In this document: one piece after another, positions 16,213 to 25,779 of the stretch
Numbering within the stretch: the first letter of the stretch is position 1
Layout of the letters: every line of letters begins with the position of its first letter
DNA from: an uncultured Holophagaceae bacterium
GTDB lineage: Bacteria; Acidobacteriota; Holophagae; Holophagales; Holophagaceae
NCBI GenBank assembly: GCA_903913215.1
Contig: CAIWKE010000027.1
Span: 1-64,000 of the forward strand
DNA length: 64,000 nucleotides
Reading direction: 5' to 3'
Program-made: the position numbers and the translations under genes
The notes under the pieces: generated by a model
Databases searched by the model: none
The model's input: the letters and a program-made list of their open reading frames with translations, nothing else
Told to the model about the DNA's origin: nothing

Positions 16213-17028
16213 ATGACCCAGCACCCCCAGCTCGCCATCCTCGGCTTCGGCACCATGGGCCAGGCCATTTGTTCAGGGCTGGTGGAGGCCTCGGGCTATC
16301 CGGCCGGGCTCATCCACGCCGTCGACGTGCATCCTGCCGCCATGAAGCCCCGGGCCGAGGCGCTGGGAATCCGGCTTTCCAAGGAGGCGGATGGTGCCGT
16401 CAAGGCCGCTGAGGTCGTGCTCCTTTGCGTGAAGCCCAAGGAGCTGAAGGGCCTGCTGGACGGGCTGACGGTGGCAGGAGCCCTGGACCACCGGCCCCTG
16501 CTGGTCTCCATCGCTGCGGGGGTGACCCTGGACTTCCTGGTGGCCCACACCCCTGCAGGCACACCCCTGGTGCGGGCCATGCCCAACACCCCCTGCGCCA
16601 TCCGCCGGGGCATGACAGTGCTGGCGGCGGGGCAGGGCGTCACGGAGGCCCAGCTGGCCCAGGCCCGAACCCTCTTCGAGCCCCTGGGCCGGGTCATGGA
16701 CTTGGACGAGAAGCACATGGATGCGGTCACGGGCCTCAGCGCCAGCGGTCCCGCCTTCATGTTCGTGATCTTGGAGTCCCTGGCCGAGGGTGGCGTGCAG
16801 TGCGGCCTGCCCCGGGCTGTGGCCACGGAGCTGGCCGCGCAAATGACCCTGGGCGCCGCCTCCATGGTGCTGGAGACCGGCCGCCATCCCGCAGCCCTCA
16901 AGGACGAGGTCACCACCCCCGCCGGTTGCACCATCGCCGGGCTCATGGTCCTGGAAGATGGCCGCATCCGCTCCGTCGTGGCCCGGGGCATCGAGCGCGC
17001 CACCCAGGTGGCTGCCGGGTTGGGCTGA
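16213..17028 (+). CDS. proC: pyrroline-5-carboxylate reductase
   Basis: ProC makes the last step of proline synthesis, reducing pyrroline-5-carboxylate with NAD(P)H. The N-terminal Rossmann motif is ILGFGTMGQAI. VLLCVKPKELKGLL and VRAMPNTPCAIRRGM are family signatures, and the C-terminal DEVTTPAGCTIAGL is the substrate-binding loop. Length 271 is normal. GGAG lies five bases before the ATG. It is a single gene followed by repeat sequence. Confidence 0.95.
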   Translation: MTQHPQLAILGFGTMGQAICSGLVEASGYPAGLIHAVDVHPAAMKPRAEALGIRLSKEADGAVKAAEVVLLCVKPKELKGLLDGLTVAGALDHRPLLVSIAAGVTLDFLVAHTPAGTPLVRAMPNTPCAIRRGMTVLAAGQGVTEAQLAQARTLFEPLGRVMDLDEKHMDAVTGLSASGPAFMFVILESLAEGGVQCGLPRAVATELAAQMTLGAASMVLETGRHPAALKDEVTTPAGCTIAGLMVLEDGRIRSVVARGIERATQVAAGLG

Positions 17029-17037
17029 AAAAGCATC

Positions 17038-17112
17038 TAACCGCAGAGAACGCAGAGGGCGCAGAGAAAACCTTCCTCTGCGCTCTCTGCGCTCTCTGCG
17101 TTCTCAGCGGTA
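17038..17112. repeat. intergenic GCAGAGAACG inverted repeat
   Basis: TAACCGCAGAGAACGCAGAGG starts the block at 17038 and the inverted CTCTGCGTTCTCAGCGGTA ends it at 17112, with CTCTGCG repeated three times between. It follows proC closely and could form a long stem in the transcript. Confidence 0.75.
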
Positions 17113-17187
17113 AATGAACCGCCAAGTTGGGTCGCGCCCAAGGTCCATGCCCCGGTTAACCTTATAGATTGCATCCTGTGAGCCTAG

Positions 17188-18897
17188 ATGTCCGCTGACC
17201 TGCCCAATCCTGAACCCAAGAGCCTCCACTTCATCGAGGAGATCGTCGAGGCGGACCGCGCCTCGGGGAAGCATGGCGGACGCCTGCTCACGCGCTTCCC
17301 GCCGGAGCCGAATGGCTACCTGCACATCGGCCACGCCAAGAGCATCTGCCTGAACTTCGGCCTGGCGAAGGCCTACGGGGGCGCCACCAACCTGCGCTTC
17401 GACGATACGAACCCCGTGAAAGAGGATGTCGAATACGTGGACTCCATCCGCGAGGACGTCCAGTGGTTGGGTTTTCAGTGGAAGGGCGAATTCTACGCCT
17501 CGGACTACTTCCCCTTCATGTACGAGTACGCCGAGTACCTCATCAGCCAGGGCAAGGCCTATGTCTGCGACCTGACTGAAGCGGAGATCCGCGAATACCG
17601 AGGCAACTTCCACGTGCCGGGCAAGGCCAGCCCTTTCCGGGACCGCAGCCCCGAGGAGAACTTGGACCTCTTCCGCCGCATGAAGGCGGGCGAGTTTGAG
17701 GACGGCTCCAAAGTGCTCCGCGCCAAGATCGATATGCAGGCCGGCAACATGAACCTGCGCGACCCGCTGATGTACCGCATCCGCCGGGCCCACCACCACC
17801 GTACCGGCGATGAGTGGTGCCTCTACCCCATGTACGACTACGCCCATGGTGTGTCGGACGCCCTCGAGACCATCACCCACTCCATCTGCACCCTGGAGTT
17901 CGAGGATCACCGCCCTCTCTACGAGTGGTTCCTGGCTCAGGACGTGGACGCCAAGTTCTTCCAGCGCCCCCTGCCGCGCCAGATCGAGTTCGCCCGCCTG
18001 AACCTCACCTACACGGTCATGAGCAAGCGCCGACTCCTTCAGCTGGTGCAGGACGGCATCGTGCGGGGCTGGGACGATCCCCGCATGCCCACCATCTGCG
18101 GGCTGCGCCGCCGGGGCTTCACGCCTGAGGCCGTGCGGGCCTTCGCGGAGCGCGTGGGTGTGGCCAAGCGCGACATGGTGGCCGACGCGGGCCTGCTGGA
18201 TTTCTGCATCCGCGAGGATCTGGAGAGGCGCGCCCCCCGCCGCATGGCCGTGTTGCGCCCCCTCAAGGTCGTGATCACCAACATGAGCGCGGCCGATGCC
18301 TTTGAAGTTGAAGTGGCCAACCACCCCGAGGACACCACCCTCGGCACCCGCAAACTGCCATTCACGCATGAGCTGTTCATCGACCAGGACGACTTCCGCG
18401 AGGAAGCCCCCAAGAAGTGGTTCCGCCTGGCCCCGGGGGCTGAGGTGCGCCTGCGCGGAGCCTGCCTCGTGACCTGCAAGGAGGTCATCAAGGACGCCCA
18501 GGGCACCGTGGTGGAGCTGCGCTGCGAGTGGGATCCCGCCTCCAAGGGCGGCAACGCCCCGGACGGCCGCAAGATCAAGGGCACCCTCCACTGGGTGAGC
18601 GCGGTCCACGCCCTACGGGCCGAAGTGCGGCTCTATGAACCCCTCTTCACCCAGGAAGACCCCATGGACGTGCCCGAGGGCCAGGACTGGAAGGCCCTCC
18701 TGAACCCCGCCAGCCTGGAGACCCTCACGGAGGTCCGCGTGGAGCCCAGCCTGGCCGCCGCCCAGCCTGGTGAGCGCTTCCAGTTCGAGCGCACCGGCTA
18801 CTTCTCCGTGGACCCCGACAGCGCCCCAGGCGCCCTGGTATTCAATCGCACCGTGGGGTTGAAGGACAGCTGGTCCAAAATTGAGGCCAAGCAGTAA
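17188..18897 (+). CDS. glnS: glutaminyl-tRNA synthetase
   Basis: GlnS charges tRNA-Gln directly. It has [21 protein letters not shown] (HIGH region), the GlnRS-specific FDDTNP, the amino-acid pocket [12 protein letters not shown] and the KMSKS-like VMSKRRL. The C-terminal two-barrel anticodon-binding domain is complete at 569 residues. Most bacteria that lack GlnRS use the GatCAB amidotransferase, so its presence indicates the direct route here. The start ATG at 17188 has no strong Shine-Dalgarno. Confidence 0.96.
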   Translation: MSADLPNPEPKSLHFIEEIVEADRASGKHGGRLLTRFPPEPNGYLHIGHAKSICLNFGLAKAYGGATNLRFDDTNPVKEDVEYVDSIREDVQWLGFQWKGEFYASDYFPFMYEYAEYLISQGKAYVCDLTEAEIREYRGNFHVPGKASPFRDRSPEENLDLFRRMKAGEFEDGSKVLRAKIDMQAGNMNLRDPLMYRIRRAHHHRTGDEWCLYPMYDYAHGVSDALETITHSICTLEFEDHRPLYEWFLAQDVDAKFFQRPLPRQIEFARLNLTYTVMSKRRLLQLVQDGIVRGWDDPRMPTICGLRRRGFTPEAVRAFAERVGVAKRDMVADAGLLDFCIREDLERRAPRRMAVLRPLKVVITNMSAADAFEVEVANHPEDTTLGTRKLPFTHELFIDQDDFREEAPKKWFRLAPGAEVRLRGACLVTCKEVIKDAQGTVVELRCEWDPASKGGNAPDGRKIKGTLHWVSAVHALRAEVRLYEPLFTQEDPMDVPEGQDWKALLNPASLETLTEVRVEPSLAAAQPGERFQFERTGYFSVDPDSAPGALVFNRTVGLKDSWSKIEAKQ

Positions 18898-18916
18898 TCC
18901 CACTGAAAACTACATT

Positions 18917-18945
18917 CGCAGAGAACGCGGAGGGCGCGCAGAGGG
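18917..18945. repeat. single-sided GCAGAGAACG repeat
   Basis: CGCAGAGAACGCGGAGGGCG and a trailing GCAGAGGG, 20 bp after glnS. It has no inverted partner, unlike the other copies. Confidence 0.55.
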
Positions 18946-19039
18946 TGGGAAGGCCTGCCTGACGCCGGACCGAACTTCAATGAGCCTCTACCGGCATTCA
19001 GTGGTGGTTGCCATTTCAGGTGCGCGTCATGGAGGTCGA

Positions 19040-21217
19040 ATGAGGTTCATGCCCTTGATCCCTGGCTCGAAAGCCCTCTGGCTGGCCCTCCTCGTGGGGC
19101 TCACCACCTCGGCCCAGGCCCTGGACTTCCCGGGGCCGGAACCCGGCAAGGCCAAGGGGAGCCTCGTCCAGGGCCAGTCGCTGGCCTTGTCCAACCAGGC
19201 CCTGGCCCTGTCCTGGTCCACCTTTGGCGGGCGCCTGCAGCCGACCACCTTCCGGGACCTGCTGGGGGGCCACCTGCTGGAGGCGCCCCTGGAGGCCTTC
19301 ACCCTGGAGTTCCAGGACGGCACGCGCCTCAAGGCCAGCCGCATGCAGGCCACGGCCTTTCAGGTGGAGGCCCTGGTCGGGGATCCGAAGTCCGTGGGTG
19401 AGGCGGGGCGCCTGCCGGGGCAGCGGGTCTCCGCGACCCTGAATGCTCCCAATGGGACGCTGCGAGTCCACTGGCAGGCCACCCTGCGGGACGGCTCCAA
19501 CTACATTCGCCAGGAGCTTCAACTCACGGCCCTGAAAGGTGACGTCGACTTCGCCCGGGTGCGGCTCATCGATCACTGGCTGAAAGGCGCTGAAAGCACG
19601 GGCCGCGTGGCGGGTTCGCCCGTGGTGGCGAACACGATTTTCACGGGGCTGGAGCATCCCATGGCCCGGACCCAGTTGGAGGCCGGGGGGGTCCCGAAGC
19701 TCATTCCCGCGCCGGGCACGGAGGATGGTCCCTTGGCGCCGGACCGCCCGGAATCCCGCGAGACCCGGGAGCCGGAGCCGCGCTGGGGCCGGACCCATGT
19801 CCAGAGCTGGCTGGACCTGGCCCTGCCCCTCCGGGAGGGCCGCAGCCTGCAGCTCTCCTCGGTGCTGGGTGTAGTGCCCCCAGGCCAACTGCGGCGGGGC
19901 TTCCTCTTCTACCTGGAGCGGGAGCGGGCCCACGCCTACCGGCCCTTTCTCCACTACAATTCCTGGTACGACATCGGCTATTTCACGCCCTACAGCGACC
20001 AGGATTGCCTTGGCGTCATCGAGGTCCTGGGGCGGGAGCTAGTCCAAAAGCGGGGCGTGAAGCTGGACTCCTTCCTCTTCGACGACGGCTGGGACGACAC
20101 CGCCAAGGGAGGCCAGTGGGCCTTCCACGCGGGCTTCCCCAGGGGCTTCACACCCCTCAATGAGGCGGCTGAAAAGCTGGGGGCCGGGCCCGGGGTCTGG
20201 CTCTCGCCCTGGGGGGGCTACGGCCCACCCCGCGTGGCCCGGCGGCGCAGCGGCCAGGCTGCGGGTTTCGAGGTGGTGCCGGATCCCTGGGCCAAGGACG
20301 CGGAGTACGGGCAGCTCTTTGCCCTGTCGGGCCCCAAGTACTACGAGAGATTCCATCGGGCCTGCCTGGACCTGGTGACCCGATACGGGATCAACCAGTT
20401 CAAGCTGGACGGCACCGGCAGTGTGAACACCGTGATCCCGGGCAGCCGCTTCGGCAGCGACTTCGAGGCGGCCATCGCCCTCATCGGCGACCTGCGCCAG
20501 GCCCGGCCGGACCTGTTCATCAACCTCACCACGGGCACCTGGCCCTCGCCCTTCTGGCTCACGATCTGCGACAGCATCTGGCGCGGCGGGGAGGACCACG
20601 ACTTCGCCGGCGTGGGCCCGGACCGGGAGCGCTGGATCACTTACCGGGACGCGGACACCTACGAGCGTGTGGTGGCGGCGGGGCCGCTCTATCCCCTGAA
20701 CAGCCTCATGCTCCACGGCATCCTCTACGCCAAGGGGGCCAAGGGGCTGAACACGGATCCAGCCAAGGCCTTTGCCCACGAGGTGCGGAGCTATTTCGGT
20801 TCTGGCACCCAGCTCCAGGAGCTCTACCTCTCGCATGGCCTCCTGAGCCCCGCGGACTGGGATAGCCTGGCCGAGGGGGCCCGCTGGTCTCGGGCCAATG
20901 CCGCCACCCTGGTGGACACCCACTGGGTGGGCGGGAGCCCCCGCAAGCTGGAGGTCTATGGCTGGGCCTCATGGTCCCGTGGGAAGGGCATCCTGACGCT
21001 GCGCAATCCCGGCGCCGAGGCTCAGGGCTTCAGCCTGGACCTGGCCAAGGTGCTGGAGCTGCCCGCCGGTGCGTTCGAGGCCTGCCTGGTCCGACCGGCC
21101 TTCCCCCAGCGGGAGCTGAAGGATCTGGAAGGTCGCCTGAATCCCTGGAAGCCCGTGACCATCACGCTGAAACCCTTCGAGGTGCTGGTTTTTGAGGCCC
21201 TGCCCGCAGCGCGCTAG
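19040..21217 (+). CDS. secreted alpha-galactosidase-like glycoside hydrolase (clan GH-D type)
   Basis: The 725-residue protein starts at ATG 19040, after GGAGG, with a cleavable signal peptide (core ALWLALLVGLTTSAQA). An N-terminal beta-sandwich part is followed by a TIM barrel from about residue 300. The barrel has SFLFDDGWDD, FKLDGTG (candidate nucleophile aspartate) and IWRGGEDHDF (candidate acid/base aspartate), the spacing expected of GH27/GH36 relatives. A short C-terminal beta domain ends it. The natural substrate is probably an alpha-linked galactoside or N-acetylgalactosaminide; this is inference. Relatives are sometimes annotated only as enterotoxin. It faces the periplasm or outside. 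Confidence 0.8.
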   Translation: MRFMPLIPGSKALWLALLVGLTTSAQALDFPGPEPGKAKGSLVQGQSLALSNQALALSWSTFGGRLQPTTFRDLLGGHLLEAPLEAFTLEFQDGTRLKASRMQATAFQVEALVGDPKSVGEAGRLPGQRVSATLNAPNGTLRVHWQATLRDGSNYIRQELQLTALKGDVDFARVRLIDHWLKGAESTGRVAGSPVVANTIFTGLEHPMARTQLEAGGVPKLIPAPGTEDGPLAPDRPESRETREPEPRWGRTHVQSWLDLALPLREGRSLQLSSVLGVVPPGQLRRGFLFYLERERAHAYRPFLHYNSWYDIGYFTPYSDQDCLGVIEVLGRELVQKRGVKLDSFLFDDGWDDTAKGGQWAFHAGFPRGFTPLNEAAEKLGAGPGVWLSPWGGYGPPRVARRRSGQAAGFEVVPDPWAKDAEYGQLFALSGPKYYERFHRACLDLVTRYGINQFKLDGTGSVNTVIPGSRFGSDFEAAIALIGDLRQARPDLFINLTTGTWPSPFWLTICDSIWRGGEDHDFAGVGPDRERWITYRDADTYERVVAAGPLYPLNSLMLHGILYAKGAKGLNTDPAKAFAHEVRSYFGSGTQLQELYLSHGLLSPADWDSLAEGARWSRANAATLVDTHWVGGSPRKLEVYGWASWSRGKGILTLRNPGAEAQGFSLDLAKVLELPAGAFEACLVRPAFPQRELKDLEGRLNPWKPVTITLKPFEVLVFEALPAAR

Positions 21218-21380
21218 GGCCCCGCAGGGGTTCAGGGCCAGGCCTTCCCCGGAGCTGAGGCTGTGATCCAGGTCGCATCGGAGGGGGCAGGGTTCTTTCC
21301 CTCCATGTCGTGAAGGGCGCGCCTCTGATAGTCTCGAAGGGTTGGGCCTCCCCGGGGGCGGCCCTGCCGGGAAGCCGCCC

Positions 21381-22442
21381 ATGGATAAGCTCGCGAGTCT
21401 GCTTCACATGACCCCTGCCATCTTCTGGATGGTTGCCAAGGTCATCATCGTCTTTTCGGGCGTCATGGCCCTGGCGTCCGTGTGGACCTGGGTCGAGCGC
21501 CGAGGCTCGGCCATGATCCAGGACCGCATCGGCCCCAACCGGGCCGCGCTGTTCGGCAAGATCCGGATCATCGGCCTGGCCCAGTTGCTGGCGGATGGCA
21601 TCAAGTTCTTCTTCAAGGAGGACCTGGTCCCCGAGGAGGCCAACAAGGGCCTCTTCTGGCTGGCCCCCTTCCTGGCCTTCGTGCCCGCGCTCATGGGCTT
21701 TGCCGTCATCCCCTTCGGCAAGAGCTTCGTGAGTGACGGTGTGACCTACCACATGGCAGTGCTGGACCCCGGCAATGGCATGGGCCTGCTCTACCCCCTG
21801 GCCATCGGCGGCATGGCTGTCTATGGCGTGCTGCTGGCGGCCTGGTCCAGCAACAACAAGTGGTCCATCCTCGGCGGCATGCGCGCCTCGGCAGCCATGG
21901 TGAGCTACGAGATCGGCATGAGCCTCGCTGTGGTGGCCCTCTTCATGACCACCGGCGGCTACGATCCCTCCGAGGTCATCAAGGTGCAGGGCCACCTCCC
22001 CTGGGCCTGGAACTTCTTCCATCAGCCCCTGGGTTTCCTGGTCTTCTTCACCTGCATGTTCGCCGAGACCAACCGCCTGCCCTTCGACTTCGCCGAAGGT
22101 GAGAGCGAAATCGTGGCCGGCTTCAACACCGAATACGGTGCCATGAAGTTCAGCCTCCTGGCCCTGGCGGAGTATTCGCACCTGATGACCGCCTCGGCCC
22201 TGATCGCCACGCTCTACTTCGGCGGCTGGCAAGTGCCTTTTGTGGCGGATCCCCCGGTGCTGCTGTCCGTGGGTGCCTTCCTGGTGAAGATGCTGTTCTT
22301 CGCCTGGGTCTTCGTCTGGATCCGCTGGACCCTGCCGCGCTTCCGCTACGACCAGCTCATGCACATGGGCTGGAAGGTGATGTTGCCGTTGTCCATGGCC
22401 AACCTGGTCTTCCACGCCTGGCGCATGAGCCAGGGTCATTGA
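21381..22442 (+). CDS. nuoH: NADH-quinone oxidoreductase subunit H
   Basis: The 353-residue membrane subunit next to the quinone site of complex I. It has RRGSAMIQDRIGPNRAALFGK and AETNRLPFDFAEGESE, both hallmark loops of NuoH, and about eight hydrophobic helices. The start MDKLASLL at 21381 is chosen over the upstream in-frame codon at 21342 because it gives the usual short N terminus. It is the first gene of a seven-gene nuo run with spacings under 20 bp. No nuoA-G genes precede it. Confidence 0.95.
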   Translation: MDKLASLLHMTPAIFWMVAKVIIVFSGVMALASVWTWVERRGSAMIQDRIGPNRAALFGKIRIIGLAQLLADGIKFFFKEDLVPEEANKGLFWLAPFLAFVPALMGFAVIPFGKSFVSDGVTYHMAVLDPGNGMGLLYPLAIGGMAVYGVLLAAWSSNNKWSILGGMRASAAMVSYEIGMSLAVVALFMTTGGYDPSEVIKVQGHLPWAWNFFHQPLGFLVFFTCMFAETNRLPFDFAEGESEIVAGFNTEYGAMKFSLLALAEYSHLMTASALIATLYFGGWQVPFVADPPVLLSVGAFLVKMLFFAWVFVWIRWTLPRFRYDQLMHMGWKVMLPLSMANLVFHAWRMSQGH

Positions 22443-22452
22443 GGAGGGGGCG

Positions 22453-23016
22453 ATGGGCGTTGTCGTCGTAAAAGTTGAGCTGAGCTGGCTGGACCGCACC
22501 TATGTCTGGCCGATCCTGAAGGGCATGGGGATCACGTTCCAGCACTTCATCAAGAACCTGTTCACCTCCACAGCCAACCGCTACACGGTCCAGTACCCGG
22601 ACATGAAGCGGGAGATTCCCGCGGGCTACCGGGGCCTCCACGAACTCAAGCGCTTCGAGGACGGGGCCATCAAGTGCGTGGCTTGTTTCATGTGCCAGGA
22701 GGCCTGCCCGGCCCGCTGCATCAGCATCGAGGCCGAGGAGTTCAGCGACCTCAACATCACTCAGGGCTTCGAGGAGAAGCGCCCGGCCAAGTTCTCCATC
22801 GACATGCTGCGCTGCATCTACTGCGGCATGTGCGAAGAAGCCTGCCCCAAGGACGCCATCTGGCTGCGCGACACCTACGAGGTGGCGGCCTATGACCGGC
22901 TCTCCATGAAATTCGGCAAATGGGACCTCATGAACACCTACGCCAAGGCGGACGGCAAGGATGAGATCACCGAGGACACAACCCCCACTGTGCCCCGCCG
23001 CACGATCGTGATGTAG
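22453..23016 (+). CDS. nuoI: NADH-quinone oxidoreductase subunit I
   Basis: NuoI carries the two [4Fe-4S] clusters (N6a, N6b) that hand electrons to the N2 cluster. Both motifs are complete: cysteines at about 75, 78, 81 and 85 (CVACFMCQEACP) and 121, 124, 127 and 131 (CIYCGMCEEACP). Length 187 is normal, and GGAGG precedes the ATG. Gene order H-I-J-K-L-M-N is standard. Confidence 0.96.
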   Translation: MGVVVVKVELSWLDRTYVWPILKGMGITFQHFIKNLFTSTANRYTVQYPDMKREIPAGYRGLHELKRFEDGAIKCVACFMCQEACPARCISIEAEEFSDLNITQGFEEKRPAKFSIDMLRCIYCGMCEEACPKDAIWLRDTYEVAAYDRLSMKFGKWDLMNTYAKADGKDEITEDTTPTVPRRTIVM

Positions 23017-23024
23017 GAGAAGCC

Positions 23025-23519
23025 ATGTTCATCACCTTCGCCCTCATCACCCTCATCGCTGCCTTGGGCATGCTGCTCCAGAAAAACGTCATTGTGGCGG
23101 GCCTCTGCATGGTGGCCGCCTTCTTCGGCGTGGCGGGCCTCTTCCTGCTGCTGGGTAACCCCGTGGCGGCCGCCTTCCAGGTCATCGTCTATACCGGCGC
23201 CATCATGGTGCTGGTGCTCTTCGTGATCATGATGTTGAACAGCCACGAGGAGGAGAAAGCCGAGGTCTCCCACCCCATCCAGCGCTGGGTTTCGGTCGCG
23301 CTGGTGGGTGCGCTCTGTGTCGGCGCCGTGAAGCTGGTGTTGGCCTCTACGGGGCTGAAGGCCCTGAACGCCTCCGGCGCGGCCATGCCCACAGCCATGA
23401 ACCTGCAGAAGGTTGGCTTCTCGCTCTTCGCGGACCAGTTGCTGGGCTTTGAGGTGGCGGGCCTGCTGCTGCTGTCGGCCATGATCGGCGCGGTCGCGCT
23501 GACCAAGCGGAATCTGTGA
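23025..23519 (+). CDS. nuoJ: NADH-quinone oxidoreductase subunit J
   Basis: A 164-residue membrane subunit with five hydrophobic segments and the NuoJ motif NPVAAAFQVIVYTGAIMVL, the pi-bulge helix involved in coupling. It lies between nuoI and nuoK with 8-11 bp gaps, in one operon. Confidence 0.93.
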   Translation: MFITFALITLIAALGMLLQKNVIVAGLCMVAAFFGVAGLFLLLGNPVAAAFQVIVYTGAIMVLVLFVIMMLNSHEEEKAEVSHPIQRWVSVALVGALCVGAVKLVLASTGLKALNASGAAMPTAMNLQKVGFSLFADQLLGFEVAGLLLLSAMIGAVALTKRNL

Positions 23520-23529
23520 GGAGCCAGCG

Positions 23530-23859
23530 ATGACCTGCATGGATTCAATCCTCTGCGGCAGCCTCCAGGGCTACCTGGTGGTGTCCCTCCTCCTCTTCGC
23601 CATCGGCCTGGCAGCGGTGCTGCTGCGCCGCACCCTGCTCATGCAGTTCATGGGTGTGGAGTTGATGCTGAATGCGGCCAATGTGGCCCTGCTGGCCTTT
23701 GCCCGCTTCCGCGGCGGGGATGCCCAGGCCATGGTCTTCTATCTCTTCATCATCGCCGTGGCCGCCTGCGAAGCGGCCGTGGGCCTGGCGCTGATCATCG
23801 GGCTCTACCGTCATCGGGATACCACCGATTCGGACCGGGCCTCGAGCCTGAAGCAGTGA
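23530..23859 (+). CDS. nuoK: NADH-quinone oxidoreductase subunit K
   Basis: A three-helix subunit of 109 residues. It has the conserved glutamate in GVELMLNAANVALLAF and a second in the AACEAAVGLALI helix, both part of the proton path. The N terminus is slightly longer than in E. coli NuoK. An acidic/serine-rich tail (DTTDSDRASSLKQ) ends it. Confidence 0.93.
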   Translation: MTCMDSILCGSLQGYLVVSLLLFAIGLAAVLLRRTLLMQFMGVELMLNAANVALLAFARFRGGDAQAMVFYLFIIAVAACEAAVGLALIIGLYRHRDTTDSDRASSLKQ

Positions 23860-23866
23860 GGGTGCG

Positions 23867-25771
23867 ATGAACAAGTACTACTGGCTCATTCCGATCCTCC
23901 CCCTGATGGGCGCGGCCTTCAACGGCCTGCTGGGGAAGCGCGCCGGCAAGGGCGTCGTCACCTTCGTGGCCCTGGGCGTCGTCCTGGGCTCCCTGCTCCT
24001 GGGTTTCTCGGCCTTCTTCGCCATGAAGGGCCTGCCGGACCACCGCCTGATCCTGAACTATGGCGAGTGGATGGCCACGGGCAGCCTCAGTGTCCCTTTC
24101 GGCCTGGCCATCGATCCCCTCAGCGGGACCATGATGCTGGTCATCACCGGCATCGGCTTCCTCATCCACCTCTACTCCGTGGGGTACATGCATGACGACG
24201 AAGGCTACTACCGGTTCTTCGCCTACCTGAACCTCTTCGTGTTCTTCATGCTCACCCTGGTGCTGGGCTCCAGCCTGGTGCTGATGTTCGTGGGCTGGGA
24301 GGGCGTGGGTCTCTGCTCCTACCTGCTCATCGGCTACTTCTTCGAGACGGACTTCGCGCCGGAGGCCGGCCTCAAGGCCTTCCTCATGAACCGCGTGGGC
24401 GATTTGGGCGTGGCCATCGGCATGATGGTGCTCTTCGCCGCCTTCGGTACCCTGACGGTCTCGGACATCCTCACCCAGGCGGGCCACGTGGCCCCCGAGG
24501 TGGGCTTCGGCGTCCTCACCTTTGCCACCCTCATGCTCTTCGTGGGCGCCACGGGCAAGAGCGCCCAGCTGCCCCTCTACCTCTGGCTGCCGGACGCCAT
24601 GGCGGGCCCCACCCCTGTCAGCGCCCTCATCCACGCGGCCACCATGGTCACCAGCGGCATCTACATGATCTGCCGCCTGGCCCCAGTATTCACCCTCACG
24701 CCCATCACCATGAATGTCGTGGCCTGGGTGGGCGCGGGCACGGCCCTCTTTGCCGCGACCATCGGCCTGGTGCAGCGCGACATCAAGAAGGTCCTGGCCT
24801 ACTCCACGGTCTCCCAGTTGGGCTACATGTTCCTGGGTCTGGGCGCCTCGGGTTTCGCGGCGGGCTTCTTCCACGTTTTCACCCACGCCTGGTTCAAGGC
24901 CCTCCTCTTCCTCGGGGCCGGCAGCGTCATCCCCGCCATGCACCACGAGCAGGACCTCTTCAAGATGGGCGGCCTGCGGAACAAGACCAAGATCACCTTC
25001 TTCACCATGGTCGCTGGCACCGTCGCCATCATGGGCTTCCCCGGCACCAGCGGCTTCTTCAGCAAGGACGAGATCCTCTACCTGGCCTTCCTGAAGAGTC
25101 CCGTCCTGTGGGTGATCGGCGTCATTGCCGCCTGCTGCACCAGCTTCTACATGTGGCGCCTCATGGCCCTGACGTTCTGGGGTGAACCCCGGGACCACCA
25201 CGCCTACGATCACGCGCACGAGAGTCCGTACTCCATGACCGTGCCCCTCATGGTCCTGGCCGCGGGTTCGCTGCTCTGGGGCTTCTGGGGCGTGCCCGAG
25301 GCCTTCGGCGGTCATTTCGCCGTAGGCGAGTGGCTGAAGCCCGCCCTCACCTATGGTCAGACCCACGCCGCCCACGGCCACCATGAGGGCCCGGCGATTT
25401 TGCTGGCGGTTATCTCCACGACCCTGGGCCTGGGCTGCGGCTTCGCTGGCTGGACCATCTTCAAGAAGGGCCCCGCCGCCGAGCTGGCCTTCGCCGCCAA
25501 GTACCCCTTCGTCCACAACCTCTTGCTGAACAAGTACTACGTGGATGAGGGTGTGGAGCTCTACCTGCTGGCGCCCATCCGCTGGTTCGGCAACCTGCTG
25601 TGGAAGCTCTTCGATGTGATCCTCATCGACGGCGTGGGTGTGAACCTGCCGGGCGCGTTGGCCCGGGTCTTCGGGGACTTCACCGCCCTCTTCCAGACCG
25701 GCCGGGTGCGCAACTACGCGCTCAGCATGGCGCTGGGGGCCGCGGTCCTCCTCTATGTCTTCCTGAAGTAG
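23867..25771 (+). CDS. nuoL: NADH-quinone oxidoreductase subunit L
   Basis: The 634-residue antiporter-like subunit with the long lateral helix. It keeps VGWEGVGLCSYLLIGYF, the proton-channel motif PTPVSALIHAATMV, the lysine in QRDIKKVLAYSTVSQLGYM and a His-rich cytoplasmic loop (DHHAYDHAHE). The C-terminal part ends with the lateral-helix region and a final TM. Seven bases separate it from nuoK. Confidence 0.96.
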   Translation: MNKYYWLIPILPLMGAAFNGLLGKRAGKGVVTFVALGVVLGSLLLGFSAFFAMKGLPDHRLILNYGEWMATGSLSVPFGLAIDPLSGTMMLVITGIGFLIHLYSVGYMHDDEGYYRFFAYLNLFVFFMLTLVLGSSLVLMFVGWEGVGLCSYLLIGYFFETDFAPEAGLKAFLMNRVGDLGVAIGMMVLFAAFGTLTVSDILTQAGHVAPEVGFGVLTFATLMLFVGATGKSAQLPLYLWLPDAMAGPTPVSALIHAATMVTSGIYMICRLAPVFTLTPITMNVVAWVGAGTALFAATIGLVQRDIKKVLAYSTVSQLGYMFLGLGASGFAAGFFHVFTHAWFKALLFLGAGSVIPAMHHEQDLFKMGGLRNKTKITFFTMVAGTVAIMGFPGTSGFFSKDEILYLAFLKSPVLWVIGVIAACCTSFYMWRLMALTFWGEPRDHHAYDHAHESPYSMTVPLMVLAAGSLLWGFWGVPEAFGGHFAVGEWLKPALTYGQTHAAHGHHEGPAILLAVISTTLGLGCGFAGWTIFKKGPAAELAFAAKYPFVHNLLLNKYYVDEGVELYLLAPIRWFGNLLWKLFDVILIDGVGVNLPGALARVFGDFTALFQTGRVRNYALSMALGAAVLLYVFLK

Positions 25772-25779
25772 GTGGGGCG

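Noticed and set aside
21205-21240. Terminator after the glycosidase (CCCCGCAGGGG)
   Set aside because: The stem is only four to five pairs with a tight loop and no T-run.
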